10,037 nucleotides of DNA from Fidelibacterota bacterium (GCA_002686675.1 NYYF01000042.1:1-10037), one strand, 5' to 3'. Positions 1-7,501 are shown, counted from the first letter of the stretch. A program made the numbers and translations. Notes: generated by a model not told the origin, from the letters alone.

Positions 1-266
1 ATGGGACGAGTATCATCCACTCCACCGATTTTCATTTGTTGAGTTCGAACCAGTCCTTTGTCCGTCACATCATATATCCATGAAAACACAATAATGATCG
101 GAAAACCAACAAAGAGTAAAAGTATGACCATGCGCCCAGCCCAGTCTGGTATCTCGAACATGGGGAAAACGATTTCTACCAATTGCATGATAATAAATGC
201 AACTACTGCATACGCAGCAATGGTGCGGAAAACCTTCCGGCGTTTTAGTTCTTCAAAGAATGACAT
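1..266 (-). CDS. N-terminal part of a two-pass membrane protein (FxELKRRxVFR family, probably TPR- or cyclase-linked); runs off the left edge
   Basis: Only the first 88 codons are in the window. The protein begins MSFFEELKRRKVFRTIAAYA, followed by two hydrophobic segments at about residues 15-36 and 46-65. The second ends in FSWIYDVTDKGLVRT. From memory, this layout (FxELKRRxVFR, two membrane helices with a PDWA-type link, then a F/W-rich exit and a 'T..G(L/I)' motif) is the standard N-terminus of many bacterial proteins that continue into TPR repeats, a FlgO-like region or an adenylate cyclase domain. Which domain follows cannot be seen here. I chose ATG at 266 because the family usually starts just before FxELKRR. 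An in-frame ATG at 275 would add MQL. Neither start has a convincing SD. The frame stays open further upstream but I found no other start codon. The gene lies downstream of two serine tRNAs and could share their transcript. Confidence 0.85.
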   Translation of the reverse strand, partial: MSFFEELKRRKVFRTIAAYAVVAFIIMQLVEIVFPMFEIPDWAGRMVILLLFVGFPIIIVFSWIYDVTDKGLVRTQQMKIGGVDDTRP

Positions 267-312
267 CAGCTGCATCCAGGTTGTTGAAAACTGTTTTTGG
301 AAGCCAAGATTC

Positions 313-343
313 TCTCCTGCTTTTGGAGAACCTACACAGGAGA
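313..343 (-). promoter_or_regulatory. Leader with two alternative hairpins upstream of the membrane protein
   Basis: The segment TCTCC at 313-317 can pair with GGAGA at 325-329 (5 bp, 7-base loop). As TCTCCTG at 313-319 it can instead pair with CAGGAGA at 337-343 (7 bp, 17-base loop). The two pairings exclude each other. The element lies in the 138-base gap between the tRNA 3' end and the next start codon. It could be a tRNA trailer, a processing site or a switch-like leader. No run of U follows either stem, so it is not a standard terminator. Function is unproven. Confidence 0.25.
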
Positions 344-404
344 AACGATATAAAACAATTTATGGGTCAAGTTGGTTTTTGCAAGATGAAACGCAAATAA
401 ACAG

Positions 405-491
405 CGGAGAGGGAGGGATTCGAACCCTCGGTACGCGTGAACGCACACACGCTTTCCAAGCGTGCTCCTTAAGCCACTCGGACACCTCTCC
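405..491 (-). tRNA. tRNA-Ser (anticodon GGA)
   Basis: On the minus strand the acceptor stem GGAGAGG (491-485) pairs perfectly with CCTCTCC (412-406), followed by discriminator G at 405, as expected for serine tRNAs. The anticodon arm is CACGC-TTGGAAA-GCGTG, giving anticodon GGA, which reads UCC and UCU. A long variable arm typical of class II tRNAs follows, then a T arm GAGGG-TTCGAAT-CCCTC. The D-arm shows the AGTGGCTTAAGG pattern of tRNA-Ser. CCA is not encoded and must be added after transcription. The length is 87 bases. Confidence 0.97.
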
Positions 492-516
492 AAGTATTTT
501 TTTATAGCTTTCGAAG

Positions 517-603
517 CGGAGGGGGAGGGATTTGAACCCCCGAAGGGCGTAAACCCTTGCCGGTTTTCAAAACCGGTGCATTAAGCCGCTCTGCCACCCC
601 TCC
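517..603 (-). tRNA. tRNA-Ser (anticodon TGA)
   Basis: The acceptor stem GGAGGGG (603-597) pairs with CCCCTCC (524-518), with discriminator G at 517. The anticodon arm is CCGGT-TTTGAAA-ACCGG, so the anticodon is TGA (UGA in RNA), reading UCA and probably other UCN codons. The long variable arm is AAGGG-TTTACG-CCCTT, the class II mark of serine tRNAs. The T arm contains TTCAAAT with one G-U pair in its stem. CCA is not encoded. Only 25 bases separate it from the GGA serine tRNA, so the two are probably one transcript. Confidence 0.97.
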
Positions 604-620
604 ATTTAAGCAAATAAAAA

Positions 621-1433
621 TTAGTCAGTTTCTTTTTCAGCAGATTTTGGAGGTTCTTTCTCCTGTCCTTCACCATCGGTTTTTCCATCGGTACTGGGAT
701 TTTCCTCCATATGGACTTCCTGTTCTCCTTCAGCATCAACTTCTTCCTGAACTTCTTCTCCCTCATCAAATGCTGCTTCAGATACTTCCTCAGGTTCGGG
801 TTCTGAACTTCCCTCTTCAACTTCAGCTGGTTCCGTTTCCTCTGTCTGGATTTCTTCCGATGTTTGTACTTCTTCAACTTCAGTCTCTGCTTCAGTCTCT
901 TCTTCCTCTACCGGTGCAGCTTCTGCATCTTGAACTTCTTCAGCGACAGCTTCTTCCTGAGTTTCTTCCTTCTCATCAACTGGTGCTTCAGATACTTCCT
1001 CAGGTTCGGGTTCTGAACTTCCCTCTTCAACTTCAGCTGGTTCCGTTTCCTCTGCCTGGATTTCTTCCGATGTTTGTACTTCTTCAACTTCAGGCTCTGC
1101 CTCAGTCTCTTCTTCCTCTACCGGTGCAGCTTCTGCATCTTGAACTTCTTCAACAACAGCTTCTTCCTGAGTTTCTTCTTGAGAAGTCGTTTCCACCTCA
1201 GCCGGTTCTGTTTCAGCTACCGGCATTTCAATATCCAAAGCATGGGCTTCTTTTTCCTGCCGCTCAAGAGCTGCATCAATAGATTCACCCCCAATTAGAT
1301 TCAAAATCCGTTCTTTGAAACGCCAATGCCCTGTTTTTTCCGAACGGAAACTCTTAATGAATTTTACAGACTTAAATCCTTTTTTCTTCTTTTTCGCTGC
1401 TTTTTCAGCAAAACTCAACTGTTTTTTTGCCAT
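621..1433 (-). CDS. Basic DUF4295-like head fused to a long Glu-rich repetitive tail; possible ribosome-associated protein
   Basis: The protein is 270 aa. Residues 1-50 are strongly basic, with a KKKKKGF tract at 16-20 and then VKFIKSFRSEKTGHWRFKER at 23-42. The pattern K-x-I-K-x-x-(K/R)-S-x-K-T-G-x-(W/Y)-x-F-x-E matches, from memory, the small Bacteroidota family DUF4295 (about 50 aa, starting MAKK). I recall that family as adjacent to rpmB/rpmG, and it may be the ribosomal protein named bL38 in Flavobacterium johnsoniae. That identification is a hypothesis. From about residue 72 the sequence is almost all Glu, Ala, Val, Pro, Ser and Thr, and includes two near-identical 70-residue repeats (86-155 and 156-225). 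The tail is predicted to be disordered and highly acidic. There is no signal peptide, so it is probably cytoplasmic. ATG at 1433 is supported by AGGAG seven bases upstream. Two serine tRNAs follow closely. Alternative reading: a lineage-specific acidic protein with only chance similarity in the head. Confidence 0.85.
   Translation of the reverse strand: MAKKQLSFAEKAAKKKKKGFKSVKFIKSFRSEKTGHWRFKERILNLIGGESIDAALERQEKEAHALDIEMPVAETEPAEVETTSQEETQEEAVVEEVQDAEAAPVEEEETEAEPEVEEVQTSEEIQAEETEPAEVEEGSSEPEPEEVSEAPVDEKEETQEEAVAEEVQDAEAAPVEEEETEAETEVEEVQTSEEIQTEETEPAEVEEGSSEPEPEEVSEAAFDEGEEVQEEVDAEGEQEVHMEENPSTDGKTDGEGQEKEPPKSAEKETD
759..1178 (-). repeat. Two 210-base tandem repeats inside the acidic tail
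   Basis: The units lie at 969-1178 and 759-968, each encoding 70 residues starting EETQEEAV and running through APVEEEETEAE, VEEVQTSEEIQ and EGSSEPEPEEVSEA. By eye I count about 10 mismatches in 210 bases, five of them in the first 15 plus-strand positions of each unit, so most of the unit is nearly identical. A shorter related stretch (VAETEPAEVE, residues 72-81) precedes the first copy. Such similarity in DNA indicates a recent in-frame duplication, and copy number may vary between strains. Confidence 0.9.
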
Positions 1434-1438
1434 GATTT

Positions 1439-1443
1439 CTCCT
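1439..1443 (-). promoter_or_regulatory. Strong Shine-Dalgarno site (AGGAG) for the acidic protein gene
   Basis: AGGAG lies five bases before ATG at 1433, in the context TTTTAGGAGAAATC-ATG. It fixes the start codon. It stands out because none of the other start codons in the window has an SD of comparable strength. Confidence 0.8.
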
Positions 1444-1515
1444 AAAATTTTCCGGCGAATTTACCTTTTATCCTAATGAACTCCAATTCCTATAAAGAAC
1501 AAGTTAATACAATAA

Positions 1516-1546
1516 TATATAACTAAAGAAAAATGAAATAATTCAA
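1516..1546 (-). promoter_or_regulatory. Weak candidate promoter for the acidic protein gene
   Basis: TTGAAT (1546-1541) could be a -35 element, with TTATAT (1522-1517) 18 bases later as the -10 element. This would leave a leader of roughly 80 bases before ATG at 1433. The region is very AT-rich, so chance matches are likely. The rest of the gap 1434-1574 shows no gene and no clear terminator for the upstream large gene. Confidence 0.2.
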
Positions 1547-1574
1547 GTTGATCACCTGCAATGTTTTATCTTTT

Positions 1575-4500
1575 TTATTTAGAAGAATTCATTACTTGTA
1601 TCTCTTCGATGACAGCAGAATTTCCCATATTTCCTCCCATGTCAACCCCTTCAATTGTAAGAGAATAAATTTCCCCAGTTTTTAATTCAGTTTGATTGTA
1701 AGGAACTATTTTTATGTGATCTCCCTTGGTCAATTCCTTTTCTACCATATCAATCTCTTTTGAATCGGAAGAAAGAAAACTAAATAATGAGAGTATCAAA
1801 CGCATTAAAGAAAAATTTCCCTTTTTTTTCTTCCATATAATTTTGCCTTCCTTAAGATTCTCAGAAAGAGAATAACTTATGCTGGCACCATACACTATAT
1901 CATTGTTAGCGGGTGCTAAAATGATTATTTCCGGATTTTCATTATCAAATAATACATTACTCACCACAGAAGGTTGTGCGAAATTGTCAGCAAAATCCAC
2001 TCCCTTAAACTCTATTTCATATACCGAACCATTGTTCAATATAGTTTTGTCCAAAGGAGGTTTTTTTGACTTCTGACTTTTTTCCAGTTCATATCCTGAC
2101 AATTGAATCACCCTTGGAGACTCCTCATCAAATGTACCTGCGGTTTGAGTGCAAATAAATCGGCCATCTTTTAAAACTTCCGAAATTGTAAAGGCAATTT
2201 CAAATGTCATCAGAACATCATTCGTTTCTGGATATTTGATATCTAATTCTGGTGGGGTAACATCATACACGACATTGCTTAATTCTATACTAGAAGAATT
2301 TCCTGCTAAATCTGTACCAATAATAATTAGATTATTATCTCTATCCTCATCTAACACATCTTGAGGCAATACATTTTTTAGTACATGGGCACCACTTCCC
2401 AATTTATCCAATTCAAAATCATATTTAAATTCTCTTCTCCAGCCATAATCCCAGCTAAATGAACCGGAGTGTAAATCTTCATTGATTTCGTATGAAATAC
2501 CCGGTGAATTAAAATAGGATCCCGTTGCAGGAATGACATTGGTGAATACGGGAGGGGTAATATCATAAATTATTTTTGAGATTGTAAATGGTACCGACTC
2601 ATTTTCAGCAAGATCAACCCCTGTAAATTCTACCAAATAACTTTTACCTTCCTCAATTCCCTGAAACCTTTCAGAAACAATGATTTCATGCGCACCCTTA
2701 CTTAAGTCTTCTGTTTGCAAATCAAACGAAAATACCTGAGCAGAATCCTCCTCAGGAATAAACCAAGAAACTGTGCCGCTTTTAAAATCTTCACTCATAT
2801 GATAGAACAATGCAGAATTAAAGGTGGTACTGTCTTTTGGTAGCACATCATAGAACTGGGGCAATGTAACGTCGAAAGTTACATTTGGAACGATGATTGA
2901 ATCCAAACCACTGCCAGCCATGTTCACACCAGCAAATCTTACTTTATAAATCGCACTGTCCCTGAGAACAGGTGAATTGGTCAGGGTGATATAGGGCTTT
3001 TCACCTTTAGTTAATTCTTCATTTACAAGAGAAACTTGATGGGGTGCTGAGTAGTCCGGAGGACCTCCTGTTTGTTCCCAGAAAAAATCTCCAGACATGA
3101 GGGGTTCATTCAAAAAATAACTTACTTCCCTATTATTAATAAATCCACCTTCTGCAGGATAAATTATTATCACTTCTGTAGGAACATCGTCAAAATAAAT
3201 TCCTGAAACTGATGCAATTTTTGAACTATTGCCAGCAAGGTCAATCCCGGAGATATTGAAGTAATAATTTTGCACATCCTCAAACTCATAAAATGGGACT
3301 ATATCAATAGTATTTTCCTTAGCATTTAAGAGGGTTTTCTCTACATCAAAATTATGAAGGGATTTTTTTTCATTAGATAATATTTCGATTGTACAGGAAG
3401 ATAGTTCCTCGTTGGGCGTGTAATTTATTTCTATATGTGCAAGATAAATATTTTTTTCCGGTGGGGCAATTGTGATAATAGGATTTGTTATATCAAAATG
3501 AATATCAGAGATTTGTAAAGGATCATTCACATTTCCTGCTCTGTCTATCCCCTCAAATGAAACCGTGTATATTATGCTGTCTTTCAAACCACCATTTTCT
3601 ATTTTCTGCATCTCCATGGGAATAAATTCAGTTTTTCCGGAAGAATCAAAATCAACTTTGGTGAATTGAATGGACACTGTATCGATAATATCAATATTCC
3701 AACCGGGAAGCCAAACCATTGTCCCTGATTGGAGGTATTCACTAGTTTCAAATTTTATTTTCGGTTTATTAATGTAAGAATCAATAAATAATTGTATTTG
3801 TGGAGGGGTAAAATCAAAAGTAATGCTGTCAAATGAGGTTTGGGATTGATTCCCGGCAAAATCCAATAAATTGAAGGTTAAGGTATTCACAATTCCGTCT
3901 ACCTCGCTTTCATCTAAAGAAAATGTTCCAAAATGAAGGGATCCTTTAAGCTGTTCCTTCTCGAATATTGAAGTTTCGACCGTTTCTTCCTCTTCATTTA
4001 TCAGTTTATACCACCCGTATTGTATATCCTCACTTAATACAAAAGCTAAACTGTCTTTGTTTATAAACGAATTCCCAGGTGGATACACTTCAGAAATGAT
4101 TGGGTCTGAAATATCATAAGTAACATTTGTAATTTTATATACTTTGGCATTGTTTCCAGCTAAATCCTGTCCAGATATTTCAATATCATAAATACTGCTG
4201 TCACTTAATAAGTTATACTGACTGAAATCGAGGCTGTCATGTTGACCAATGTGCAACATTTCTCCTGAGAATTGAAGTGAGTGCGGGGATAATGAATCTG
4301 TTCTCCCATCAACTTGGAAAAATACAGCACTACCAAGCTTTAGATCTTCGCTGATGGACAGTGAGATATCAACCGAATTTACAAAAGAATTATTTGGAGG
4401 ATTAACTTCGGAAATAATTGGAGGAGAAATATCATGAGTAATGGGTTCGATGAATATGGTATCGCTCTGATTTCCTGCTAAATCAAATCCAATACCGGTT

Positions 4501-6320
4501 AACCGGTATTGAGCACTGTCAACTAATGTAAGTGAATCCTCAAAAGAAATTTGAACTGAATCTCCCGGAAATAAGTCTGCCAGGTTTAGATTAAATTCAT
4601 GGGGAGCAAAAGAATCTTGAATCATACCAATATTCTCCCATTTAAGTTTTGCCAGGCTCAACGCTTCATCTGTTGAATAGATAAATCCATTATGGTTTAT
4701 ATACGAATCGTTCAATGGATCTACTAAGGAAAAAACAGGTGGGGTCACATCAAAATGAAGAGAATCAATTGTTTCCCTATTGGAATCATAACCATATTTA
4801 TCTTTGCAAAAAATAGTTAAACTATACATCATTCCATCAACAAATGAATAAGATTGCTCCAAATTATAGCTATGCTCACCTATTCTTAATAACGTATCCG
4901 GTATGTTCACTACTGAAAGCACTTGAGGATGATTGGATTCCTCAGAACGTGCAATTGTAAACGTTCCTTTATTCAAATCCTCATTAAGAGAGAAATGTAA
5001 ATTCATATTATTAACATAATCTCCTACTTGTGGGCTCAAGACCTTAATGGGAGGAGTCTTATCACATTGAATTCTCAATGCGACTGCTGTTTTACTCATA
5101 TTCCCCGCTCTATCAATTCCGATCATGGATACATCATATTGTACGCTATCAACTAAATCCGGATTATTCTCCGGAATAAATTTTCCTTTACCTGCCTTAT
5201 TCAAATCCTTTTCTGAAAACTGGACCTCGATGAAAGCAACGCTATCATTGGGAAAACCAGGCAACCAGTTAAAAATTGCTGATTTAAGAGGTTCACTCGT
5301 GTCAAAAGCAACTTCTGGCCGGGATATTCTTGAGTCCATCAGTAATGTTATCTCAGGAGCAGAAATGTCATATGTTACTTCCCGGATCATCTTCTGAATA
5401 GCTATGTTCCCGTGCTTTGTTGTTCCACGAAATATAATGTGATAAACATGACCATCAATTAAAGGAGAGGGTGGCAATATATTGTAGGCACCAGGTGATA
5501 ACATTTCGCCATGAAGATGATGGATCCTCGTAGAATCCATCCTGTTCTCTACGGTGTCCACTTCAATCCAAATAATTTCTCCGTTTTCCAGATTGTCTTC
5601 CATTATAAAAGAAGTCCTAGTATGATCCACAAAACTGAAATCTTCAGGCGCTGTAAAGGTAAGTATCTCCTCCCTTCCCTGACCATCCAGTTTTACATCG
5701 ATTATAAGTGCCCCCAGTGAATCATATTCCATAATCCGGGTTATATCTGTCTCCTGGACCGGAAAATATTTCCATCTTCTGATTACTCGTTTTGATGGCA
5801 TTTGAATCCACACCTGAGAAGATATTCTCCCTGATGAATCATAGAAAAATCCTATTTCCCCGTAGTTGTACCCATTCACATCAAAAAATTTATGTACGGT
5901 AGGTTTCTCATCATCCTGAAATATGGTATGAGTGTATCTATCCCCATAGACTTCTATGGAATCCATATTGTAAAGATATTGTAAAAACTTGAGGGTGTTT
6001 TCCTCCTCTTGAAATACAGTCCTGCTGAGCAGTTTTCTGTTTTCATTGAATATATTTTTTTCACTAAGAATCCCCGTTGAATCATCATAATTATATACTT
6101 CTAACGTCAGTACTTTTTTTCTTTCATCCACCTTAGATTTTGTTATTACCCGATCATTGGAATCATATTCAACCCGATAATAACTTTGTCCCGTAACTGC
6201 TATCTTAGATGACGCATTGTTAGATAAAAAATCATGTTCGGTAAGGAAGTACTGTGTTCTGCGATCTGTTGCAGAAAAAATAAATACAAAACTAAATAAA
6301 CAAATAAATGTCCGCTTCAT
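1575..6320 (-). CDS. Large exported repeat protein: YD-like N-terminal region plus about 13 Ig-like repeats
   Basis: The protein is 1581 aa. Residues 1-17 (MKRTFICLFSFVFIFSA) form a short Sec-type signal peptide. Residues 45-220 contain three YD-like motifs (EYDSNDRV at 51, FYDSSGRI at 159, EYDSLGAL at 199), as in YD/RHS-like beta repeats. From about 225 to the end there are about 13 repeats of 100-107 residues with the pattern (F/Y)D-x-T-x-P, then S(F/Y)-x-N, SEDL-x-x-G, W, L-x-x-G-x-H, DS-x-x-Y and G-(I/V)-D-x-AGN, typical of bacterial Ig-like beta sandwiches. Boundaries fall near residues 318, 420, 524, 630, 736, 836, 943, 1044, 1150, 1253, 1353 and 1459. The role is unknown, probably a cell-surface, adhesive or spacer protein. 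It ends directly after the last repeat with no sorting domain or anchor. No SD precedes ATG at 6320. The CNNM gene is 95 bases upstream. Confidence 0.92.
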   Translation of the reverse strand: MKRTFICLFSFVFIFSATDRRTQYFLTEHDFLSNNASSKIAVTGQSYYRVEYDSNDRVITKSKVDERKKVLTLEVYNYDDSTGILSEKNIFNENRKLLSRTVFQEEENTLKFLQYLYNMDSIEVYGDRYTHTIFQDDEKPTVHKFFDVNGYNYGEIGFFYDSSGRISSQVWIQMPSKRVIRRWKYFPVQETDITRIMEYDSLGALIIDVKLDGQGREEILTFTAPEDFSFVDHTRTSFIMEDNLENGEIIWIEVDTVENRMDSTRIHHLHGEMLSPGAYNILPPSPLIDGHVYHIIFRGTTKHGNIAIQKMIREVTYDISAPEITLLMDSRISRPEVAFDTSEPLKSAIFNWLPGFPNDSVAFIEVQFSEKDLNKAGKGKFIPENNPDLVDSVQYDVSMIGIDRAGNMSKTAVALRIQCDKTPPIKVLSPQVGDYVNNMNLHFSLNEDLNKGTFTIARSEESNHPQVLSVVNIPDTLLRIGEHSYNLEQSYSFVDGMMYSLTIFCKDKYGYDSNRETIDSLHFDVTPPVFSLVDPLNDSYINHNGFIYSTDEALSLAKLKWENIGMIQDSFAPHEFNLNLADLFPGDSVQISFEDSLTLVDSAQYRLTGIGFDLAGNQSDTIFIEPITHDISPPIISEVNPPNNSFVNSVDISLSISEDLKLGSAVFFQVDGRTDSLSPHSLQFSGEMLHIGQHDSLDFSQYNLLSDSSIYDIEISGQDLAGNNAKVYKITNVTYDISDPIISEVYPPGNSFINKDSLAFVLSEDIQYGWYKLINEEEETVETSIFEKEQLKGSLHFGTFSLDESEVDGIVNTLTFNLLDFAGNQSQTSFDSITFDFTPPQIQLFIDSYINKPKIKFETSEYLQSGTMVWLPGWNIDIIDTVSIQFTKVDFDSSGKTEFIPMEMQKIENGGLKDSIIYTVSFEGIDRAGNVNDPLQISDIHFDITNPIITIAPPEKNIYLAHIEINYTPNEELSSCTIEILSNEKKSLHNFDVEKTLLNAKENTIDIVPFYEFEDVQNYYFNISGIDLAGNSSKIASVSGIYFDDVPTEVIIIYPAEGGFINNREVSYFLNEPLMSGDFFWEQTGGPPDYSAPHQVSLVNEELTKGEKPYITLTNSPVLRDSAIYKVRFAGVNMAGSGLDSIIVPNVTFDVTLPQFYDVLPKDSTTFNSALFYHMSEDFKSGTVSWFIPEEDSAQVFSFDLQTEDLSKGAHEIIVSERFQGIEEGKSYLVEFTGVDLAENESVPFTISKIIYDITPPVFTNVIPATGSYFNSPGISYEINEDLHSGSFSWDYGWRREFKYDFELDKLGSGAHVLKNVLPQDVLDEDRDNNLIIIGTDLAGNSSSIELSNVVYDVTPPELDIKYPETNDVLMTFEIAFTISEVLKDGRFICTQTAGTFDEESPRVIQLSGYELEKSQKSKKPPLDKTILNNGSVYEIEFKGVDFADNFAQPSVVSNVLFDNENPEIIILAPANNDIVYGASISYSLSENLKEGKIIWKKKKGNFSLMRLILSLFSFLSSDSKEIDMVEKELTKGDHIKIVPYNQTELKTGEIYSLTIEGVDMGGNMGNSAVIEEIQVMNSSK
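1599..5648 (-). repeat. About 13 protein-level tandem repeats (100-107 aa) in the large exported protein
   Basis: The repeat is clear in protein but not in DNA, so the copies are old. The first copy (residues about 225-317) is degenerate, with MEDNLENG, HGEMLSPGAY, LIDGHVY and a GTTKHGN end in place of GxDxAGN. The last copy (1459-1574) carries about 13 extra hydrophobic residues and ends GVDMGGN. Intervals between the DxTxP boundaries are 100-107 residues. Confidence 0.9.
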
Positions 6321-6385
6321 TGCAGCTAATATGAGAGGATTTTAAAATTAAAAAAATGTCTTCAGGAAAATAAAGAGTATTAACA

Positions 6386-6408
6386 GAATTCCATTTTTGG
6401 TGAAATTC
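6386..6408 (-). terminator. Weak hairpin after the CNNM gene
   Basis: Bases 6386-6393 can pair with 6401-6408 (8 bp including one G-U on the minus strand, 7-base loop), starting eight bases past the stop codon at 6416. The following minus-strand sequence is T-rich but has no immediate U run. It may be a weak terminator or a stabilising 3' hairpin, and the large gene downstream may still be reached by readthrough. Confidence 0.3.
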
Positions 6409-6415
6409 ATAAAAC

Positions 6416-7456
6416 TTAACTCTCTTTCCTTTTCCATCGTTTTCTGCGAAATTTTTCAGTCGCTAATTTTCGCATATCAACCACTGAGTCATGCTCATCT
6501 ACAATTTCAACTCCAAGCAACGTTTCAATAGCATCTTCTAATGTAATAAGCCCTGTTGTTGTTCCGAACTCGTCAATAACCATAAAAATTTGCTGGCGTC
6601 GCCGAACAAATTCATCCAAAATTGATGCGATAGAATCCTCCTGCTTAACCGTATGAATTGGTTCTAAAATATCCTTCATTTTAATATGAAACTGATCTTC
6701 CGCCTGCTTATTCACTAAATCATACCTGTGAATAAAACCCAGGATATCATCCATGTCTTTATCAAAAATAGGAATCCGCGAAAAAGCAATTGGAGTATGT
6801 TCTTCTACCACATCACCCACTGTGCTGTCTTTTTGAAGCGCAAAAACCACAGACCGCGGCGTCATCACATCCTCAGCAACAACATCGTTTAAGTTTAACA
6901 GGTTTTCTATTATATCACTTTCTTTCTCTCTGATGGACCCCTCATCTTCGCCCATCTCTGCCATTGCAACCACTTCCTGTCTTGATACTTTCTGTTGATG
7001 ATTTGCCGAAGTGAAGATCTTGGAAAAATAATTGGAGAGAAAAACAAATGGATATGTCAAATAAATAAGCCCTGTTATCATGTACGCAGCCGGACCTGCA
7101 AGAGACCTCCAATAGACTGTCCCAAGAGTTTTAGGGATAATTTCTGAAAAAATAAGGATACATAAAGTTAAGAGTCCAGAAAGGATGGCAACCCATTCAC
7201 TTCCAAACAGCTTCATTGCCTGGGCTCCCACACCAGCAGCACCAACAACATTTGCCACTGTGTTCACCGTGAGAATAGCAGCTAACGGTTTGTTGATATT
7301 TTCTTTCATATTTTCCAATAGACGACCGGCCTTGCTGCCTGTCTTTGCAAGAACAGCTACATGGGAATGGGTAATAGATAATATTATTGATTCTAAAAGA
7401 GAACAGAGGAATGAAACGCCTAATGCTAAAAAAAAGTAGAAGAACAGTGTGTTCAT
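6416..7456 (-). CDS. CNNM/CorC-type membrane protein with a CBS pair (putative Mg2+/Co2+ efflux), lacking the CorC C-terminal domain
   Basis: The protein is 346 aa. Residues 1-150 form a DUF21/CNNM membrane domain with about four hydrophobic segments (about 4-28, 58-80, 88-105, 118-145). It carries the family marks SLLESIILS (19-27), NTVANVVGAAGVGAQ (65-79) and EIIPKTLG (105-112). Two CBS motifs follow: DVMTPRSVVFAL to GFIHRYDLV (196-248) and IHTVKQEDSI to GLITLEDAIETLLG (267-315). In this family the membrane part is linked to Mg2+/Co2+ transport and the CBS pair to nucleotide sensing. The C-terminus ends in a basic tail (FRRKRWKRKES). The CorC_HlyC domain that often follows is absent, as in some short members. 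Start ATG 7456 has no SD. It is 45 bases downstream of the aminotransferase gene with no hairpin between them, so co-transcription is likely. The transported ion is inferred only from family. Confidence 0.93.
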   Translation of the reverse strand: MNTLFFYFFLALGVSFLCSLLESIILSITHSHVAVLAKTGSKAGRLLENMKENINKPLAAILTVNTVANVVGAAGVGAQAMKLFGSEWVAILSGLLTLCILIFSEIIPKTLGTVYWRSLAGPAAYMITGLIYLTYPFVFLSNYFSKIFTSANHQQKVSRQEVVAMAEMGEDEGSIREKESDIIENLLNLNDVVAEDVMTPRSVVFALQKDSTVGDVVEEHTPIAFSRIPIFDKDMDDILGFIHRYDLVNKQAEDQFHIKMKDILEPIHTVKQEDSIASILDEFVRRRQQIFMVIDEFGTTTGLITLEDAIETLLGVEIVDEHDSVVDMRKLATEKFRRKRWKRKES

Positions 7457-7501
7457 TTTATTGAATTTACTGAAAAAGAAATATTAAAACTGGAAAAAAA
7501 A

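Noticed and set aside
58..507. Plus-strand frame of 149 codons
   Set aside because: It overlaps the tRNA-Ser(GGA) and the membrane protein N-terminus, and the product shows no domain.
405..603. Possible integration site with an attached mobile element at the serine tRNAs
   Set aside because: tRNA-Ser genes are common attachment sites, but no integrase or direct repeat of the tRNA 3' end is visible nearby.
557..1282. Plus-strand frame of 241 codons rich in Leu and Pro
   Set aside because: It is the antisense shadow of the Glu-rich tail (GAA/GAG reversed gives TTC/CTC) and also runs through a tRNA gene.
1599..5648. Possible CRISPR or DNA-level satellite because of the regular spacing
   Set aside because: The regularity is of 100-107 codons at protein level. 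The DNA copies are diverged and there are no short identical repeats with spacers.
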